Positions 10,735 to 18,329 of a DNA stretch of 21,846 bases are shown here, in pieces. The position numbers were made by a program, and so were the translations under genes. Position 1 is the stretch's first letter. Each line of letters starts with the position of its first letter. The stretch is from the NCBI GenBank assembly GCA_002069025.1, contig MWBK01000060.1, positions 1 to 21,846 on the forward strand. Reading direction: 5' to 3'. The notes under the pieces are model-generated. The model did not search any database. It worked only from the letters and a program-made list of their open reading frames with translations, and was not told where the DNA came from. This stretch comes from Bacteroidetes bacterium ADurb.Bin302. GTDB lineage: Bacteria > Bacteroidota > Bacteroidia > Bacteroidales > Paludibacteraceae.

Positions 10735-12578
10735 TGGCTAAGAAAGAAACTGAGGAGACAAAGAAACTAACCTCAATAATTGAAAAGATACAATCATCAG
10801 AATCATTCCTAAAGAATTATCAGGATAATTGGGAAAGATACTATAAGCTATATCGCTCATATATTGATGATGACAAGTGGGCCACAAAGACCAAGGTATT
10901 CAATCCTTATGTCTATTCAGCTATTGAAACCCATACCTCAAAGTCAGTAAACCAAAAGCCAGACGGTGAGTATGTACCAGCTAATCCTGAATCACAGGGA
11001 GACCCTGAAAAGCTTGGGCTTGCTTTTGATGAATGGTGGAGATTGGACAGAGCTACGATTAAAGGGCAACAAGCTTTTAAAAAAGGCTTAATGTACGGTT
11101 CAGCCATGTTCAGGGTTCTTTGGAAGTTTAGAACTGGATTTATAGCAGGACAGAAGCAAATAGTTGATGACCGCCCAACAGTGAGAATCAACAGGCTTGA
11201 AGATGGCATGTGCGGTTTTGACCCAGAAGCTGATAGTTGGGAGAATGTGCGTTATGCTTGGGAAAAATACTATGTAACTAAAGCTGATATAAATGACTGG
11301 CTTGATAGCAAAAACATATCAGGAAACGCTTTTGACAAAAAGAAACTTAAGGAAGCTTTGGACAAGTTTGAATCAATCTCTGAAAAGGACAATAACCAGT
11401 ATCGGAAGAACAAGCTGAATGTCAATGAAGGAAACTTGCAAGACAACAATATTTCAAAGGTAGAGTGCATATATTTTGAAGACTACGAGACAGGCAAAGT
11501 CCAATATATTTTGGGCAGAAAATACATAGTCCAGGACGCATACAATACTAATCCTTTTGAAAGGTCATTCGGCCTTGTAGTTGATACTATTGTCCCTTCA
11601 GAAGTGCTTGGCATGGGAGAGATTGAGCCAGTTGAGAGACTTCAACATGGACTTAATCTAGTTCAGAATCAAAGGCGTGATGCAGTAGCCCAGAATCTCA
11701 AGAACCAATGGCTGGTAGGAGATAAAGCTGAAGTTGATGATGATGAATTAGTTGATGACCTCGGAGGAATTATCCATGTTGCCGAGATTAATGAAATCAA
11801 GCCACTTATTAAGCAAGACATTACAGGCAATGCTTTCCAAGAGGAATTAACCTATAAACAGGACATACAGAGCGCCCTAGCGATTACAGACGCTTCTAAG
11901 GGCAATACAGGAAGCCTTGAAACCCAAAAATCAGGTAGAGCCCTTGAACTCCTACAGAGCGCAGCAGACGCACGCGTACAGGTAAAGCTTCAAAACTTTG
12001 AAGTTATGTTTATCAAGGAAGTAGCGGAGAAGTGGCAACGCCTTGCATCCATTCATCAAAGAGAAACAATGATTGTTATGCAGGGAGGAGAGCCAGTAGA
12101 GATTGCCCCAGAAGAATTTCAAGGAGAATACAATTATTTTGTTGAATCAGGCTCTACTACCCATACAGACAAAACTAGAGCCAAAGAAGAATACATTGCT
12201 TATCAGAAAGAGATTATAAACCTTGCACAGCTTAAACAAAATTCAGTGATGGCTGCCAACCCTACCCCACAAGTAGACCAAAAGACAGGACAACCTCTTC
12301 CAGTTAATCCAGTTAAGCCTTTACTTAATTATGACAAACTTGCTGAAAAGCTTTCAGAGAAATTCAATGTCAAAGACTGGCGGGAAATATGGCTAATTGA
12401 AGAGCCTGTATCTACTCCACTTGGAGAACAGCTCCCAGTAATGGAATTGGGCGAGCGCCAGACAAACTATGGAGAGGGAGAAATGCTTCCAAGTATAGAT
12501 GATGAATCAACGCTTAATCCTAATCCCCAAAGTTTTAATCAATCTAATACTGGCGAAATGCTACCGCCCATAGACTAA
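10734..12578 (+). CDS. Portal protein (P22-like)
   Basis: The product has 614 residues, in the size range of P22-like podoviral portals. The N-terminal clip/wing part has SFLKNYQDNWERYYKLYRSYID and a typical YGSAMFRVLWKF segment at about 125. The middle carries GLVVDTIVPSEVLGMGEIE and QHGLNLVQNQRRDAVAQNL, the stem/crown-type helical region. A Gln/Glu-rich helical C-terminus includes TDASKGNTGSLETQKSGRAL. The last 35 residues contain two copies of GEMLPxID separated by an Asn/Gln/Pro-rich linker, possibly a flexible tail. It sits between terL and small genes with one-base overlaps at both ends. It forms the dodecameric DNA channel of the head. Confidence 0.85.
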   Translation: MAKKETEETKKLTSIIEKIQSSESFLKNYQDNWERYYKLYRSYIDDDKWATKTKVFNPYVYSAIETHTSKSVNQKPDGEYVPANPESQGDPEKLGLAFDEWWRLDRATIKGQQAFKKGLMYGSAMFRVLWKFRTGFIAGQKQIVDDRPTVRINRLEDGMCGFDPEADSWENVRYAWEKYYVTKADINDWLDSKNISGNAFDKKKLKEALDKFESISEKDNNQYRKNKLNVNEGNLQDNNISKVECIYFEDYETGKVQYILGRKYIVQDAYNTNPFERSFGLVVDTIVPSEVLGMGEIEPVERLQHGLNLVQNQRRDAVAQNLKNQWLVGDKAEVDDDELVDDLGGIIHVAEINEIKPLIKQDITGNAFQEELTYKQDIQSALAITDASKGNTGSLETQKSGRALELLQSAADARVQVKLQNFEVMFIKEVAEKWQRLASIHQRETMIVMQGGEPVEIAPEEFQGEYNYFVESGSTTHTDKTRAKEEYIAYQKEIINLAQLKQNSVMAANPTPQVDQKTGQPLPVNPVKPLLNYDKLAEKLSEKFNVKDWREIWLIEEPVSTPLGEQLPVMELGERQTNYGEGEMLPSIDDESTLNPNPQSFNQSNTGEMLPPID

Positions 12579-12871
12579 TGGAAAAAGAACTATTTGAGAA
12601 AGCAAAACTTGCCAAAGACCTCATTAAAAGCCCAGAATACAAACTGATAGAGGAATTCATAGACGAAGGCACTAAGGCTATTGAGAAAGTACTATCACGC
12701 GGTTTGAGAGATGATTTGCCCGAAGAAGGGGGTAAGACTTGGCAAGAGAAATATTGGGATTATGTAGGCGAACACAGAGCATTAAATAGCCTGCCTAAAT
12801 ACTTAAATAAGCTAATTGATAAAAGAGATGCAATTATCAAAAAAGGAACTACTCCCGAAGATACAGAATAG
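12578..12871 (+). CDS. Hypothetical late-operon protein
   Basis: This encodes 97 residues, helical and charged (ELFEKAKLAKDLIKSPEYKL, then WQEKYWDYVGEHRALNSLPKYL), coupled to the portal gene by TAATG and ending in TAG. Small helical genes are common between portal and scaffold in such phages; it could be a portal- or head-associated helper. No family is identified. Confidence 0.65.
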   Translation: MEKELFEKAKLAKDLIKSPEYKLIEEFIDEGTKAIEKVLSRGLRDDLPEEGGKTWQEKYWDYVGEHRALNSLPKYLNKLIDKRDAIIKKGTTPEDTE

Positions 12872-12887
12872 CGGTCTTATACTGGAC

Positions 12888-13079
12888 ATGATTAAAAAAC
12901 TCTTGGGGGTTGGAACAAATATCAACATCACCATTAACCAGCCTCAAAAGTCAGATAAACTAACAGAGGTTAATCAGGAAATGCTCAAGATAATGAAAAA
13001 AGAAAAAGAGCCAGTTTTTGAAGAGGGTAAAGAATTAAAAGCTAATAAATACATATATGGAGCAAGAGCCAATAAATGA
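12888..13079 (+). CDS. Hypothetical late-operon protein
   Basis: From the ATG at 12888 it has 63 residues: a short strand region (GVGTNINITINQPQ) and a Lys/Glu-rich helix (KLTEVNQEMLKIMKKEKEP). A longer frame from 12816 exists but overlaps the previous gene, whose frame is more natural there. It ends 23 bases inside the next gene. The N-terminal motif TNINITINQPQ is similar to short structural-region phage proteins. Unknown role. Confidence 0.55.
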   Translation: MIKKLLGVGTNINITINQPQKSDKLTEVNQEMLKIMKKEKEPVFEEGKELKANKYIYGARANK

Positions 13080-13236
13080 GATAACCCAAATTAAGACCAT
13101 CCAAAGAGCTTCAGGACATAAGCATCAGTTTATTTCAGAGGGAAAGCAGGAGAACGGATTAGTGGCTTATACCTGCAAAATCTGCGGTTATGGTCTCTTA
13201 ATAGATGAAACTGCTGATTCTATTGATAATTATTAG
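13057..13236 (+). CDS. Small putative zinc-binding protein
   Basis: The 59 residues contain GHKH at about 20 and CKICGYG at about 40, an HxH...CxxC arrangement that could coordinate one zinc ion. The N-terminus is acidic/polar. The start overlaps the previous gene by 23 bases in another frame. It lies just before the promoter/hairpin region of the scaffold gene. No specific family is recognised. Confidence 0.55.
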   Translation: MEQEPINEITQIKTIQRASGHKHQFISEGKQENGLVAYTCKICGYGLLIDETADSIDNY

Positions 13237-13240
13237 TTTG

Positions 13241-13320
13241 TTCGTACCTAAAAAGGTTAATTAATATAATGCGTTTTTTTCGCGGAAGGTAACCGCGTTA
13301 AAAACCGTCTAAAACGCATG
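13241..13320 (+). promoter_or_regulatory. Late promoter candidate and start-codon-sequestering hairpin
   Basis: TATAAT at 13265-13270 is a perfect -10; the best -35 is weak (TTCGTA, 13241-13246, spacer 18). ATGCGTTTT (13269-13277) is the exact complement of AAAACGCAT (13311-13319), whose AT is the beginning of the scaffold start codon. Inside lies CGCGG/CCGCG (13281-13285 with 13293-13297). On a read-through transcript the ATG would be buried in the 9-bp stem. On a transcript starting near 13277 only the inner hairpin would form, leaving the ATG free. No Shine-Dalgarno is near the ATG. Confidence 0.5.
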
Positions 13321-14001
13321 TCAGAAGAACTAGGCGTAACACCGCAAGGTGGAGGAGAAGCCACTCCTTGGGAGTCGCAAACCCAATCAACAGAGCAGCC
13401 AGGAAGTTCAGAATCGGGAGAGAACCCGTCACAAACACCTGAAGGAAATGGCGAAGGGAGTACTCCTAAAACCATTCCTTATGAAAGGTTTCAGGAAGTA
13501 AATAGCAGGTACCAAGAGCTTAAAAGTAATTGGGAGGCTATATCTCCATACCTTGAAAGTCTAATACAGCCTCAAGCCCAAGAGGTTGACCCTAATGAAT
13601 TTCAGACAGTCGAGGAGTACAACAAGTACATTGAATCGAAGATGTCTGAAAGGGAAAAAGCCATCGAAGCAAAATTTGATGCACGCTTAGAGGCGGAAAG
13701 AAAGTTGTCTGAATTAAAGGAAACATATCCAGAGATGAAGACTGACAGACTTTTCAGAGACTTTGTTATTTCCAAGATGCAACAAAACCCAGGCGTTGAC
13801 GCTATGGACGTTGCACGAAGTGTCAGAGAATACTTTGGACAATGGGAAAGCAAAGGACGAGAAGCCACTAAGCAAGAGTTTTTATCCAAGGGCGCTTTCA
13901 ATGGAAAATCCGAAGGCAATGCTCCTTTTGCTGAATCTGATGAAGATAAGGCACTAAAGGAATCAATCATTAAAGCCGGAGGAAGAACGGGCATATTCTA
14001 A
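13318..14001 (+). CDS. Capsid scaffolding-type protein
   Basis: The product has 227 residues directly upstream of the major capsid gene. Residues 1-50 are Gly/Ser/Gln/Glu low-complexity, about 55-90 include RFQEVNSRYQELKSNWEAI, and about 95-150 form a charged helical region (KMSEREKAIEAKFDARLEAE). The C-terminal end has KALKESIIKAGGRTGIF. An acidic disordered N-terminus plus helical core and conserved basic end are typical of phage scaffolds, which guide capsid assembly and then leave. Assignment rests on composition and place, not on a recognised domain. Confidence 0.75.
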   Translation: MSEELGVTPQGGGEATPWESQTQSTEQPGSSESGENPSQTPEGNGEGSTPKTIPYERFQEVNSRYQELKSNWEAISPYLESLIQPQAQEVDPNEFQTVEEYNKYIESKMSEREKAIEAKFDARLEAERKLSELKETYPEMKTDRLFRDFVISKMQQNPGVDAMDVARSVREYFGQWESKGREATKQEFLSKGAFNGKSEGNAPFAESDEDKALKESIIKAGGRTGIF

Positions 14002-14020
14002 TTAGTTTAACAACAAAGAA

Positions 14021-15169
14021 ATGCCGACAATGATTACAGGCGCAAGGAACACAAATAACATATTGGCCGCCAAGCGCGTGGTTGATATGTCAAATGAGAT
14101 TGCTCTCCTTGAACCAAATGCTGCTCCTCTTACTGTCCTTATGAAAAGAATAGACGGTAAGAAGAAAACAGCAATTAACCCAAAATATAACTGGATGGAA
14201 GATGAACTGGCTCCCCGCTGGGATGCAGTTAATTACTCCACTGGTTATACGGCTGGTGATACTTCTATCGTTGTTGATAACGGAAGCTACTTTAAAGTTG
14301 GCGATGTTATCAAGAACTGCAATACAGGCGAACAAATGCTTGTATCCGATGTATCTACAAACACCCTTACGGTTACGAGGGGATGGGGCAGCACAGCCGC
14401 TGCAACCGTAACTAACAACGATGTAATTACAATCCTTTCTAACGCTTCTGCTGAAGGTTCTACAATGCCAACATTGAAGACCACGAAGGAAGTAGAAAAG
14501 ACTAACTACATCCAAACAATCAGAACTCCGTTTGGGGTAACTGGTACTGAAGACGCTAGTGAAATGTATGGAGGAAAGGACATAGCATATCTTCAAAAGA
14601 AAGCTGGAATTGAACATGCAAAAGACATCGAAAGAGTATTGCTGTTCGGCGAGCCTAAAGAAGATTTGACTGGTACGACTCCTCGCAGATTTACTGGCGG
14701 TCTTAACTACTTCATTTCTACAAACAGAGCTGATGCTAGCGGAACGCTTACCGAGACTGAATTCGAGACTTTCTGCCGAACTATATTCCGATATGGTTCT
14801 AAGAAGAAGGTTCTCTTGGCTTCACCTCTTATCGTTTCAGCTATCAACTCATGGGCTGGCGGTAAATTAAACACCGTACCATCTGACAAGACTTTCGGAA
14901 TTGACGTTAAAGAATACTTAACTGGACATGGAACGCTCTTGATTGTCAAACATGACCTTCTTGAACAATCTTATGCTGGTTATGCTTTCGCTATTGACCC
15001 TGAATACCTTTCTATCCGCACGATGAAAGGACGTGACACAAAACTTTACACAAACATTCAGGCAAATGACGAAGATTCACGCAAGGATGAATATCGTTCA
15101 GATGTTGGTTTTGAATTGAAACTTGAGAAAGCACATGGAGTACTTTACGGAGTTACTTCATTCGCTTAA
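14021..15169 (+). CDS. Major capsid protein, SU10/DUF5309-like HK97 fold
   Basis: The 382-residue product has the length and motifs of the SU10-type capsid family. It begins MPTMITGARNTNNILAAKRV, continues PLTVLMKRI and FNWMEDE-like KYNWMEDEL, and has an inserted beta domain (TSIVVDNGSYFKVGDVIKN through TRGWGSTAA). The HK97 core follows with TNYIQTIRTPFGVTGTED, GGKDIAYLQKKAGIEHAKDIE, LLFGEP and RFTGGLNYF. It forms the icosahedral shell. It follows the scaffold after 19 bases and is followed by an elaborate hairpin region (15180-15223). Confidence 0.9.
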   Translation: MPTMITGARNTNNILAAKRVVDMSNEIALLEPNAAPLTVLMKRIDGKKKTAINPKYNWMEDELAPRWDAVNYSTGYTAGDTSIVVDNGSYFKVGDVIKNCNTGEQMLVSDVSTNTLTVTRGWGSTAAATVTNNDVITILSNASAEGSTMPTLKTTKEVEKTNYIQTIRTPFGVTGTEDASEMYGGKDIAYLQKKAGIEHAKDIERVLLFGEPKEDLTGTTPRRFTGGLNYFISTNRADASGTLTETEFETFCRTIFRYGSKKKVLLASPLIVSAINSWAGGKLNTVPSDKTFGIDVKEYLTGHGTLLIVKHDLLEQSYAGYAFAIDPEYLSIRTMKGRDTKLYTNIQANDEDSRKDEYRSDVGFELKLEKAHGVLYGVTSFA

Positions 15170-15179
15170 TCAATGGGAT

Positions 15180-15223
15180 GCTGGGGAGTTGCTGGACTGC
15201 TTTACTCCCCAGCCAGCAGTCCA
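15180..15223 (+). other. Interleaved inverted repeats after the capsid gene
   Basis: GCTGGGGAGT (15180-15189) pairs perfectly with ACTCCCCAGC (15204-15213), and TGGACTGCT (15193-15201) pairs perfectly with AGCAGTCCA (15215-15223). Each stem uses the other's loop, so they alternate or connect two molecules. No T run follows, so this is not a standard terminator. It may stabilise the capsid message or act as a switch. Confidence 0.75.
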
Positions 15224-15251
15224 TGTCATTTAATAGTAAGATTTTAAACCT

Positions 15252-15623
15252 ATGAAATTCGTTTCAAAGTGGAGAGAGCATAGAATAGTTATGACTCCCT
15301 CATACAAGCAGTTAGTTGGATTAAGTTCGGTTTTTGTCCCGGGTAAGGCAATCCAGTTCGTGAATAATGAGTACGTTACGGAAGACAAAGAAGAGATTCA
15401 GTTTCTAAGAAATCACAGCGAATTCGGAACGATAATCCATGAAGCTCCTGATGCTAAAGAAGCCCAGAGAAAGCTTGTGGAGATGGCGGAGCAGATTAAG
15501 GAAGCTGAAATAGAAGCTGTCCCAGAGGGAAGCACATCAGAAGATGCGCTGAAGTGTCCAGTGTGTGGATTTGTAGCTAAATCTAAAATTGGTTTGGCAA
15601 GCCACATGAAGACACATGCCTAA
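15252..15623 (+). CDS. Virion-associated small protein with C2H2 zinc finger
   Basis: The 123-residue product has an N-terminal segment at 33-62 (AIQFVNNEYVTEDKEEIQFL, then HSEFGTII), a pattern I associate with small proteins encoded next to phage capsid genes. A helical linker with KEAQRKLVEMAEQIKEAE follows. At the C-terminus is a canonical C2H2 finger: C102, C105, H118, H122 (CPVCGFVAKSKIGLASHMKT). The finger may bind the capsid, the glycosyltransferase or DNA. The N-terminal segment is repeated at the N-terminus of the glycosyltransferase at 16257 (about 16 of 30 residues identical). A head-decoration or head-completion role is inferred. Confidence 0.65.
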   Translation: MKFVSKWREHRIVMTPSYKQLVGLSSVFVPGKAIQFVNNEYVTEDKEEIQFLRNHSEFGTIIHEAPDAKEAQRKLVEMAEQIKEAEIEAVPEGSTSEDALKCPVCGFVAKSKIGLASHMKTHA

Positions 15624-16257
15624 GAAACAAATCACTGTAACAATAGGCACGCCACATAATGGAGATTTCACAGCAGAATACATCAACTCTTTAATGGGTA
15701 TGGCTTTCCATGCCTTTACCACAAAAGGAATCGGCGTAAAGCTACATCTCCATGAAGGATGCCTAGTGCATCAAGGAAGAAACAACATAGCGAGTAAATG
15801 CTACGACGATTATCTTCTTTTTATAGATTCTGATATGGCTTTTCCCGTAGATGGTCTTAATAAACTGATTGCAGCCAAAAAAGACATTATTGGAGCCGTC
15901 TATTATTCTCGCAAATCCCCTAACCTACCGCTTGTTTTCAAAGAGAATGAAGGGAAATACTCAAACTATGAGGACTTCCCAGAAGATAAAGTGTTTGAAT
16001 GCGATGCCATAGGCACTGGGTTTATGCTTATCAGCAAGAAAGTCTTAGAGGCTTTTGACAAGGCAATCAATGAAAAGAGATTTCGCCTTCCATTTGATTT
16101 CATGCACACAGAACATCACGTTGAGCTTGGAGAAGATATGGCATTTTGCAACAGAGCCAAGCAACTAGGATTCAAGATATACGCAGACCCCACCATTCAA
16201 ATGGGGCATGTGGGAAAGGATGTTATCACAAGGAATAATTATCTAGCTTGGAAATAA
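15616..16257 (+). CDS. Glycosyltransferase, GT-A fold (GT2-like)
   Basis: The 213-residue product begins with a strand typical of GT-A enzymes (ITVTIGTPHNGDF) and has YLLFIDSDMAFP (DSD at 71-73, the nucleotide-sugar/metal site). It continues DAIGTGFMLISKKVLEAF and HHVELGEDMAFCNRAKQLGF with a GED acid pair, then PTIQMGHVG. It would transfer a sugar from a nucleotide donor. It overlaps the previous gene by 8 bases and the next by one (TAATG), so it is co-translated with virion genes, which suggests glycosylation of capsid or tail proteins during assembly. The sugar and acceptor cannot be told. Confidence 0.8.
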   Translation: MPKKQITVTIGTPHNGDFTAEYINSLMGMAFHAFTTKGIGVKLHLHEGCLVHQGRNNIASKCYDDYLLFIDSDMAFPVDGLNKLIAAKKDIIGAVYYSRKSPNLPLVFKENEGKYSNYEDFPEDKVFECDAIGTGFMLISKKVLEAFDKAINEKRFRLPFDFMHTEHHVELGEDMAFCNRAKQLGFKIYADPTIQMGHVGKDVITRNNYLAWK

Positions 16258-17654
16258 TGAATTTCACATCACAGTACGCAGGTCACATAATTTCAATGGG
16301 AAACGGAAGATACATCCAGTTCAAAGACAGCATGTACTCAACGGAGGATGAGACCGAGATTGAGTTTCTCTTAAAGCATAGGGAATTCGGAAGCGTTATT
16401 AAATCAAGCGATACGGTACCAAAAATCAACAAAGAAGAATTACCCCTAATTTCCGTCATAATTCCCAGCAGGATAAATGAGAATATAGACGTAATGCCTT
16501 CGCTTTGCAAACAGACATACAAGAATCTTGAAATCATTATAATTTATGACTTTAGGGGAGAAGGAGCGTCTAAAACCAGAAACAGGGGAGTGGAAAAAGC
16601 CAGCGGTGAATACATTCTGTTTTGCGACAATGACTTGGAACTTGCACCTGACGCGATTAAAAGCCTTTATATGACCCTTGTCAAATCAAATTCGGGATGG
16701 GCTTTTGGCAAATTCAGAATGGACGGAATAGAATATAATAAAGGCAAAGACCTTAATATACCAAATAATAAATCTTCCCATGCGTATATTGACTGGTTTG
16801 AGTGCATCCCGATTCTTTCACTTATTAAAGCCGAGGCTAAACCAAGATTTGATGAGCAGATGAAAAAGTTCGTTGATTGGGATTTGTGGGTAAGTCTCGA
16901 TAAAGCAGGCCACAGCCCCGTATTCTGCGATAAAGTTCTATTCACAACTAAAAATAGACCCGGTGGGATTTCTAATTGTTCTCATGAAGTTTCAGTATAT
17001 TGGAGGAATTATTTATACGCTAAACATAATGTCATGAAAAATAATAAAAAGATTGCCGACATAGTTATTCCTCACCACGACAGGCATGATTTTCTTAAAA
17101 AAACTCTGGATAGGCTGGATAACTCGATTTTTAATATCATTGTTGTATCTGGCGGAACGTTTGCCGAAAACAGCAACAAGGGCGCTAGGCTTGCTGAAAC
17201 GGACAACATTATCATCCTCAATGATGATACGGAAGTTGATAATGATTTGCTTATACGTATGTGCGAAAGACAAGAGGATGTAGTAGGTTGCGCCCAATTC
17301 ATTCCAAGTTTCAATAAAACCATTCTTGGTATGGGTTGCGGACAAAAGGATGGAAAACCCCGATGGTTTCTTGCCGAGAGCAAGGAGAATGTTTTAATTC
17401 CTAATGGTTTTCTTTACCGCTTCAAAAAGAAAGCATGGAAAAAATTGGGTGGATTTAATGAAATGTTCAGGAATGGGGGCGAAGACCAAGACCTTGGAAT
17501 GAGAGCTGTTGAAATGGGAATGTCTATCGCAAATCTTGATGACGTTGTTGTCCATCATCACAGCCAATCCAAAGGCAGGCATGATTTTGTGGACGAGAAT
17601 AATCAACTGATGCAGAAACTCTGGCCGATAGAGAGAATCCAAAAAATCTTATAA
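16257..17654 (+). CDS. Double glycosyltransferase fused to a virion-type N-terminal domain
   Basis: From the ATG at 16257 (rather than a TTG nine bases earlier) it has 465 residues. Residues 19-48 (YIQFKDSMYSTEDETEIEFL, then HREFGSVI) copy the N-terminal segment of the C2H2 protein at 15252. GT-A domain 1 spans about 64-250 (LISVIIPSR, CDNDLEL with DND 124-126, FVDWDLW). GT-A domain 2 spans about 266-450 (ADIVIPHHDRHDFL, ILNDDTEVD, GGEDQDLGMRA at 407-417, VVHHHS). Both halves keep their acidic metal motifs, so two linked transfers are possible. The shared N-terminal segment may target the enzyme to the head or be a co-assembly domain. Confidence 0.8.
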   Translation: MNFTSQYAGHIISMGNGRYIQFKDSMYSTEDETEIEFLLKHREFGSVIKSSDTVPKINKEELPLISVIIPSRINENIDVMPSLCKQTYKNLEIIIIYDFRGEGASKTRNRGVEKASGEYILFCDNDLELAPDAIKSLYMTLVKSNSGWAFGKFRMDGIEYNKGKDLNIPNNKSSHAYIDWFECIPILSLIKAEAKPRFDEQMKKFVDWDLWVSLDKAGHSPVFCDKVLFTTKNRPGGISNCSHEVSVYWRNYLYAKHNVMKNNKKIADIVIPHHDRHDFLKKTLDRLDNSIFNIIVVSGGTFAENSNKGARLAETDNIIILNDDTEVDNDLLIRMCERQEDVVGCAQFIPSFNKTILGMGCGQKDGKPRWFLAESKENVLIPNGFLYRFKKKAWKKLGGFNEMFRNGGEDQDLGMRAVEMGMSIANLDDVVVHHHSQSKGRHDFVDENNQLMQKLWPIERIQKIL

Positions 17655-17672
17655 TCATTTAATGTTTCAACT

Positions 17673-18329
17673 ATGATTTTCACTTACGGGGATTTAAAAA
17701 CTCTCTTTGCTAACAAATACGAACAGACCGCCGCTCCAGCTACTGGCGCGGAGATAAGAAATCTTTTTATCAATCTTGCCGTTCAGAATATCCTTGACCG
17801 CAGGAAGTGGAGCTTTGCACTTAAACCTGGAACTGGAACGACTGACGGAACTTCAGGCCTCTCTTTAGCAAGCGACCTTTCAGCGCATGGCATTAAAGAT
17901 GGCACGTTTAAGATAGCTGGAGAAGTATGGACAAAGATTAACGAGGGCGAAGAAGATTACTATTCAGACGATGCTACAGTTTTTTATATAACAGGGAACA
18001 AGTCATCTGGTTTTACCGCTTACTTTCCAAAGTCCGTACCAGCCACAGGACAAGCAGTTACCTATCGCTACTACCAAGACCATACAACATATTCCGATGA
18101 TGCTGATGTTTGCATTATTCCTAAAGGCGAAGCAGTCGCAGACCTAGCAGTGGGAAGCTATTTTGCATCAGAGGGAGAGAATGAAGATGCCCTACCATTC
18201 CTAGAGGCTGCTGAAAATGGAATTGATGAGATGGTTAAACAGGAGAACAGGGGTAAGGCAAGAAGACGCATGATAAGCGCAAATGATTACTACGGGAAGA
18301 ATATGTATGACCATAAATTAATGTACTAA
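17673..18329 (+). CDS. Head-tail connector/adaptor (P22 gp4-like)
   Basis: The product has 218 residues. An N-terminal helical part (YGDLKTLFANKYEQTAAPAT, then IRNLFINLAVQNILDRRKW) resembles the helices of podoviral adaptors. A beta-rich middle contains YFPKSVPATGQAVTYRYYQD, and the C-terminus has EDALPFLEAAENGIDEMVKQ and RRRMISANDYYG. It lies between the glycosyltransferases and the gp10-like gene and is coupled to the latter by TAATG. It probably binds under the portal to form the tail interface. The family call is from pattern and order. Confidence 0.7.
   Translation: MIFTYGDLKTLFANKYEQTAAPATGAEIRNLFINLAVQNILDRRKWSFALKPGTGTTDGTSGLSLASDLSAHGIKDGTFKIAGEVWTKINEGEEDYYSDDATVFYITGNKSSGFTAYFPKSVPATGQAVTYRYYQDHTTYSDDADVCIIPKGEAVADLAVGSYFASEGENEDALPFLEAAENGIDEMVKQENRGKARRRMISANDYYGKNMYDHKLMY

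Noticed and set aside
12816..12887. Extended N-terminus for the gene at 12888
   Set aside because: It would overlap the end of the previous gene whose own frame reads naturally to its TAG; the ATG at 12888 is preferred.
14090..14617. Long open frame on the opposite strand of the capsid gene
   Set aside because: Shadow frame; the + strand encodes a recognisable capsid protein with full-length motifs.
15180..15223. A single H-type pseudoknot with both stems formed
   Set aside because: Connecting loops of 2-3 bases cannot cross stems of 9-10 bp; alternatives or dimers are more likely.
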